A stretch of 64,000 bases of DNA from Culturomica massiliensis (GTDB taxonomy: Bacteria; Bacteroidota; Bacteroidia; Bacteroidales; Marinifilaceae), in NCBI RefSeq assembly GCF_900091655.1, contig NZ_LT594621.1, positions 2,356,001 through 2,420,000 of the forward strand, given 5' to 3'. The notes beneath the pieces are model-generated. The model made no database searches, was not told where the DNA came from, and saw only the letters and a list, made by a program, of their open reading frames with translations. Below, one piece after another: positions 61,634-64,000 of the stretch. Positions within the stretch are counted from its first letter, which is position 1, and the number at the start of each line of letters is the position of its first letter. A program made the translations under genes and the position numbers.

Positions 61634-62569
61634 ATGAAAGTAACAGTTGTTGGAGCAGGTAACGTAGGAGCAACATGTGCAAACTGCATCGCCGAAAAAG
61701 ACATTGTCAATGAAGTAATCCTTTTGGATATCAAAGAAGGTATTGCCGAAGGTAAAGCCCTGGATATGTGGGAAACCTCCCCGATCAATATGTATGACAC
61801 CCGCATTAAAGGTGTTACAAACGATTACTCTGCCACTGCCGATTCGGAAGTTGTAGTCATCACTTCCGGCCTTCCCCGTAAACCGGGCATGAGCCGTGAC
61901 GATTTAATCTCTACCAATGCCGGTATTGTTAAATCCGTAACTGAAAATGTAATCAAATATTCTCCGAATGCAAAAATAATCATTGTTTCCAATCCGTTGG
62001 ATGTCATGTGTTATTGTGCTTATCTGGCAGCCAAAATCGATTCTTCACGTGTATTCGGTATGGCCGGAATCCTGGATACAGCCCGTTACAAATCATTTCT
62101 GGCAGAAGCGTTGAATGTTTCTCCGAAAGACATACAGGCATTATTACTCGGAGGTCACGGAGATACAATGGTGCCCCTGCCACGTTATACCACAGTTTGC
62201 GGTATTCCTGTTACCGAACTGATCGACATGGAGCAATTGAAGGCCATCATCGAAAGAACAAAAGTCGGAGGTGGTGAATTGGTTAAATTGATGGGGACTT
62301 CTGCCTGGTATGCTCCGGGTGCTGCTGCCGCCCAGATGGTGGAAGCTATCATTTGCAACTCCAGAAGAGTATTCCCGGTATGTGCTCTGTTGAACGGTGA
62401 ATACGGAATGGAAAATATCTACCTGGGAGTTCCGGTTATCCTCGGTAAAAACGGAATTGAAAAGATCGTTGAAGTACAATTGAACGATGACGAAAAAGAG
62501 TTATTGAAAAACTCGGCACAAGCCGTGAAGACAGTAATGAGTGTACTGGACAACATGAAAATGTTCTGA
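61634..62569 (+). CDS. mdh: Malate dehydrogenase (LDH-like)
   Basis: A 311-aa NAD-dependent enzyme that interconverts malate and oxaloacetate, in the reductive branch to fumarate/succinate used by fermenting Bacteroidota. NAD-binding VVGAGNVGATCANCIAEKD; substrate loop with the arginines of SGLPRKPGMSRDDL; catalytic His in LLGGHGDTMVPL. Its own promoter-like box and a strong terminator at 62594 mark a single-gene unit. Confidence 0.96.
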   Translation: MKVTVVGAGNVGATCANCIAEKDIVNEVILLDIKEGIAEGKALDMWETSPINMYDTRIKGVTNDYSATADSEVVVITSGLPRKPGMSRDDLISTNAGIVKSVTENVIKYSPNAKIIIVSNPLDVMCYCAYLAAKIDSSRVFGMAGILDTARYKSFLAEALNVSPKDIQALLLGGHGDTMVPLPRYTTVCGIPVTELIDMEQLKAIIERTKVGGGELVKLMGTSAWYAPGAAAAQMVEAIICNSRRVFPVCALLNGEYGMENIYLGVPVILGKNGIEKIVEVQLNDDEKELLKNSAQAVKTVMSVLDNMKMF

Positions 62570-62593
62570 TTTTAATTGAAACGGCATAACCGA

Positions 62594-62643
62594 AACAACC
62601 CCGGACACTGTGTACAACAGCGGATATCCGGGGTTGTTTTTTA
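62594..62643 (+). terminator. Terminator after mdh
   Basis: AACAACCCCGGA (62594-62605) pairs with TCCGGGGTTGTT (62627-62638), then a T-run. Overlaps the 3' end of the convergent protease gene. Confidence 0.9.
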
Positions 62644-63096
62644 TTCCGTTGTCTCCTCCGGTTTCTCCAGTAACAATTTCCGGCCCGGATAATCAATAAC
62701 CGCCCGGTGAGCGATAAGGAAATCGGACCCCAGCAAACCCATCACCTTCCGGTGTACATGTTTTTGGTACATATCATTGACATAATCCAAATCGATCACC
62801 GCAATCCGTTTATCCCGCAATTTCAGTTCTCCGATACAAAACTGCCTTACACTTATTGTACGAACATCAGAAATCGAACCGGTAATTCCTCCGGATTGCA
62901 ATTGCACGTCTGTTTCCTCCTCACATCCGTCAGGAAAAAACCGTCGGTCTGCCACAGTCACAGAAGCCCCGGTATCCACAATCATATCTCCCTGCTCCCC
63001 ATTGATCACAACCGGAACGAGCAAATGAAAACTATCACTTTCCAATTCCACAATTTCCAGAGGTACCGTTATTTTATTATTTCTCTTACGCTGCAT
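62641..63096 (-). CDS. Retropepsin-like aspartic protease
   Basis: A 151-aa protein with the retropepsin/clan AA fold. Active-site motif MIVDTGASVTVADRRFF, matched loop GLLGSDFLIAHRAVIDYPGRKLLL. The single DTG half means it would work as a dimer. No signal peptide, so cytoplasmic. Start ATG 63096 (MQRKRNNKITV) is chosen over the upstream extension. Substrate unknown. Confidence 0.85.
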   Translation of the reverse strand: MQRKRNNKITVPLEIVELESDSFHLLVPVVINGEQGDMIVDTGASVTVADRRFFPDGCEEETDVQLQSGGITGSISDVRTISVRQFCIGELKLRDKRIAVIDLDYVNDMYQKHVHRKVMGLLGSDFLIAHRAVIDYPGRKLLLEKPEETTE

Positions 63097-63222
63097 ATTT
63101 ACTTTATCGGATTTAACCACGGCGAAGATACATTTTTGCAATCAAAAAAGCGAAAATAACCAATAATTGAAATTTGAAGACGGAGAATTAAAAATTAGCA
63201 TAGTTATTTCAAAAAAATATTA

Positions 63223-63230
63223 TACTTTTG
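63223..63230 (+). promoter_or_regulatory. -7 box of secDF
   Basis: TACTTTTG (TAnnTTTG), 54 nt before the secDF ATG at 63285. Confidence 0.55.
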
Positions 63231-63284
63231 CGCATTAAATCTTCGTGGAAGAATTATTAAAGTTTAAATATAAATTAGTTAAAA

Positions 63285-64000
63285 ATGCGAAACAAAGGAG
63301 CGATCACACTACTCACAATAGCGCTCGCGCTAGTGAGTGCTTACCAGTTGTTTTTCACTTTCAAGACATCCCAGGTGGAGAAAGCGGCCCGGGAATACGC
63401 CAATGGCGACCCCGTGAAAGAGAGAGCATATCTGGATTCTATTGCAAACCAGAACGTATATAATTTTCTGGGACTTGCCAAATTTACGTACAAAGAATGT
63501 AAAGAATTAGAGCTTCCGTTAGGCCTCGACTTACGTGGAGGTATGAATGTAACCATGGAGGTGGATGTGGTGGATGTTGTCAAAAGCTTAGCAAACAACA
63601 GTCAGGATCCGGCCTTCTTGCAGGCTATCAACGAAGCTGTAACCATGCGTACGAAAAGTCCCAAAGACTTCGTTACCTTGTTCGGGGAAGCTTTTGCCCG
63701 GATCGCACCGAATGCTCAATTGGCATCTCCGGACATTTTCGGTACCGTAGAGATGAAAGATAAAATCAAAGTCGGAGCCAGCAACAAAGAAGTGCTGGAT
63801 GTCATCCGCAAAGAAGCAGAAGGAGCGATCGACAATACGTTCAATATTTTACGTACCCGTATCGACCGTTTCGGCGTAGCTCAACCCAACATCCGTAAAG
63901 CAGATATTTCCGGACGTATCAACATCGAACTTCCGGGTATCAAAGATGCACAACGGGTAAGAAAGCTCTTGCAAGGAACGGCTGCCCTGGAATTTTTCGA
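63285..64000 (+). CDS. secDF: Protein translocase subunit SecDF (partial)
   Basis: The first ~238 residues of the fused SecD-SecF protein that uses the proton gradient to pull proteins through the Sec channel. N-terminal helix (GAITLLTIALALVSAYQLFF), then the D1 motif LPLGLDLRGGMNVTMEV and RIDRFGVAQPNIRKADISGRINIELPGI. Bacteroidota encode SecD and SecF as one chain. The gene runs off the right edge. The frame was read directly from the ATG at 63285. Confidence 0.92.
   Translation, partial: MRNKGAITLLTIALALVSAYQLFFTFKTSQVEKAAREYANGDPVKERAYLDSIANQNVYNFLGLAKFTYKECKELELPLGLDLRGGMNVTMEVDVVDVVKSLANNSQDPAFLQAINEAVTMRTKSPKDFVTLFGEAFARIAPNAQLASPDIFGTVEMKDKIKVGASNKEVLDVIRKEAEGAIDNTFNILRTRIDRFGVAQPNIRKADISGRINIELPGIKDAQRVRKLLQGTAALEFF

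Overview
The window is from a chromosome of the phylum Bacteroidota, most likely an anaerobic, gut-type Bacteroidales. The evidence is TAnnTTTG-type -7 promoter boxes, weak ribosome binding sites, GldA/GldF/GldG, DUF4136, DUF2764 and DUF6913 proteins, a Bacteroidota-type class A beta-lactamase, and a spirochaete/chlamydia-style V-type ATPase. HydG and several ferredoxin-type proteins point to an anaerobe that makes or uses hydrogen. An Odoribacteraceae-like organism would fit, but that is inference. Both edges cut genes: kdpB on the left and secDF on the right.

Layout. 1-4.5 kb: a potassium-uptake (Kdp) operon on the minus strand, with a 34-aa membrane ORF, kdpF, kdpA and kdpB, behind a sigma-54-type promoter and next to a sigma-54-dependent response regulator. 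5-20 kb: mostly single genes. They include a MATE exporter with a Crp-type regulator, an Fe-S protein, an oxidoreductase, hydG, an RRM RNA-binding protein, a methyltransferase, catalase, acetyltransferases, a class A beta-lactamase, an Fe-S nitroreductase, an Fpg/Nei-like protein lacking the catalytic proline, a CDF metal exporter and a DUF169 protein. 20-25 kb: folE, fabD, the HD phosphohydrolase pgpH and a LacI regulator. 25.5-28.7 kb: gldA-gldF-gldG. 28.7-37.2 kb: the V-type ATPase operon (E, DUF2764, A, B, a four-helix-bundle protein, D, I, K), with hairpin-forming AT-rich repeats at almost every gene junction. 37-41 kb: a LysR regulator, exbB/exbD, a DUF4136 lipoprotein and a beta-barrel protein. 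41-51 kb: tRNA-Trp, murB, rsmF-like, prmA, lysC, lysA, floA/nfeD-like, dapA, DUF6913 and tRNA-Arg. 51.7-54.6 kb: poorly known accessory genes and a decayed transposase-like stretch. 54.6-58.4 kb: a tandem pair of TPR sensor kinases, one intact and one lacking the phospho-accepting histidine. 58.6-61.5 kb: ddl, bracketed by an 80-bp inverted repeat whose second copy lies in the leader of a MATE gene. 61.6-64 kb: mdh, a retropepsin-like protease and secDF.

Functional links. lysC, dapA and lysA serve diaminopimelate and lysine synthesis, and with murB and ddl they feed peptidoglycan synthesis. The ATPase rotor subunit keeps all the sodium-ligand residues known from Enterococcus NtpK. The strongest unexplained signals are the interspersed hairpin repeats, the shared 80-bp element at the kinase and MATE genes, and the intact/degenerate kinase pair.
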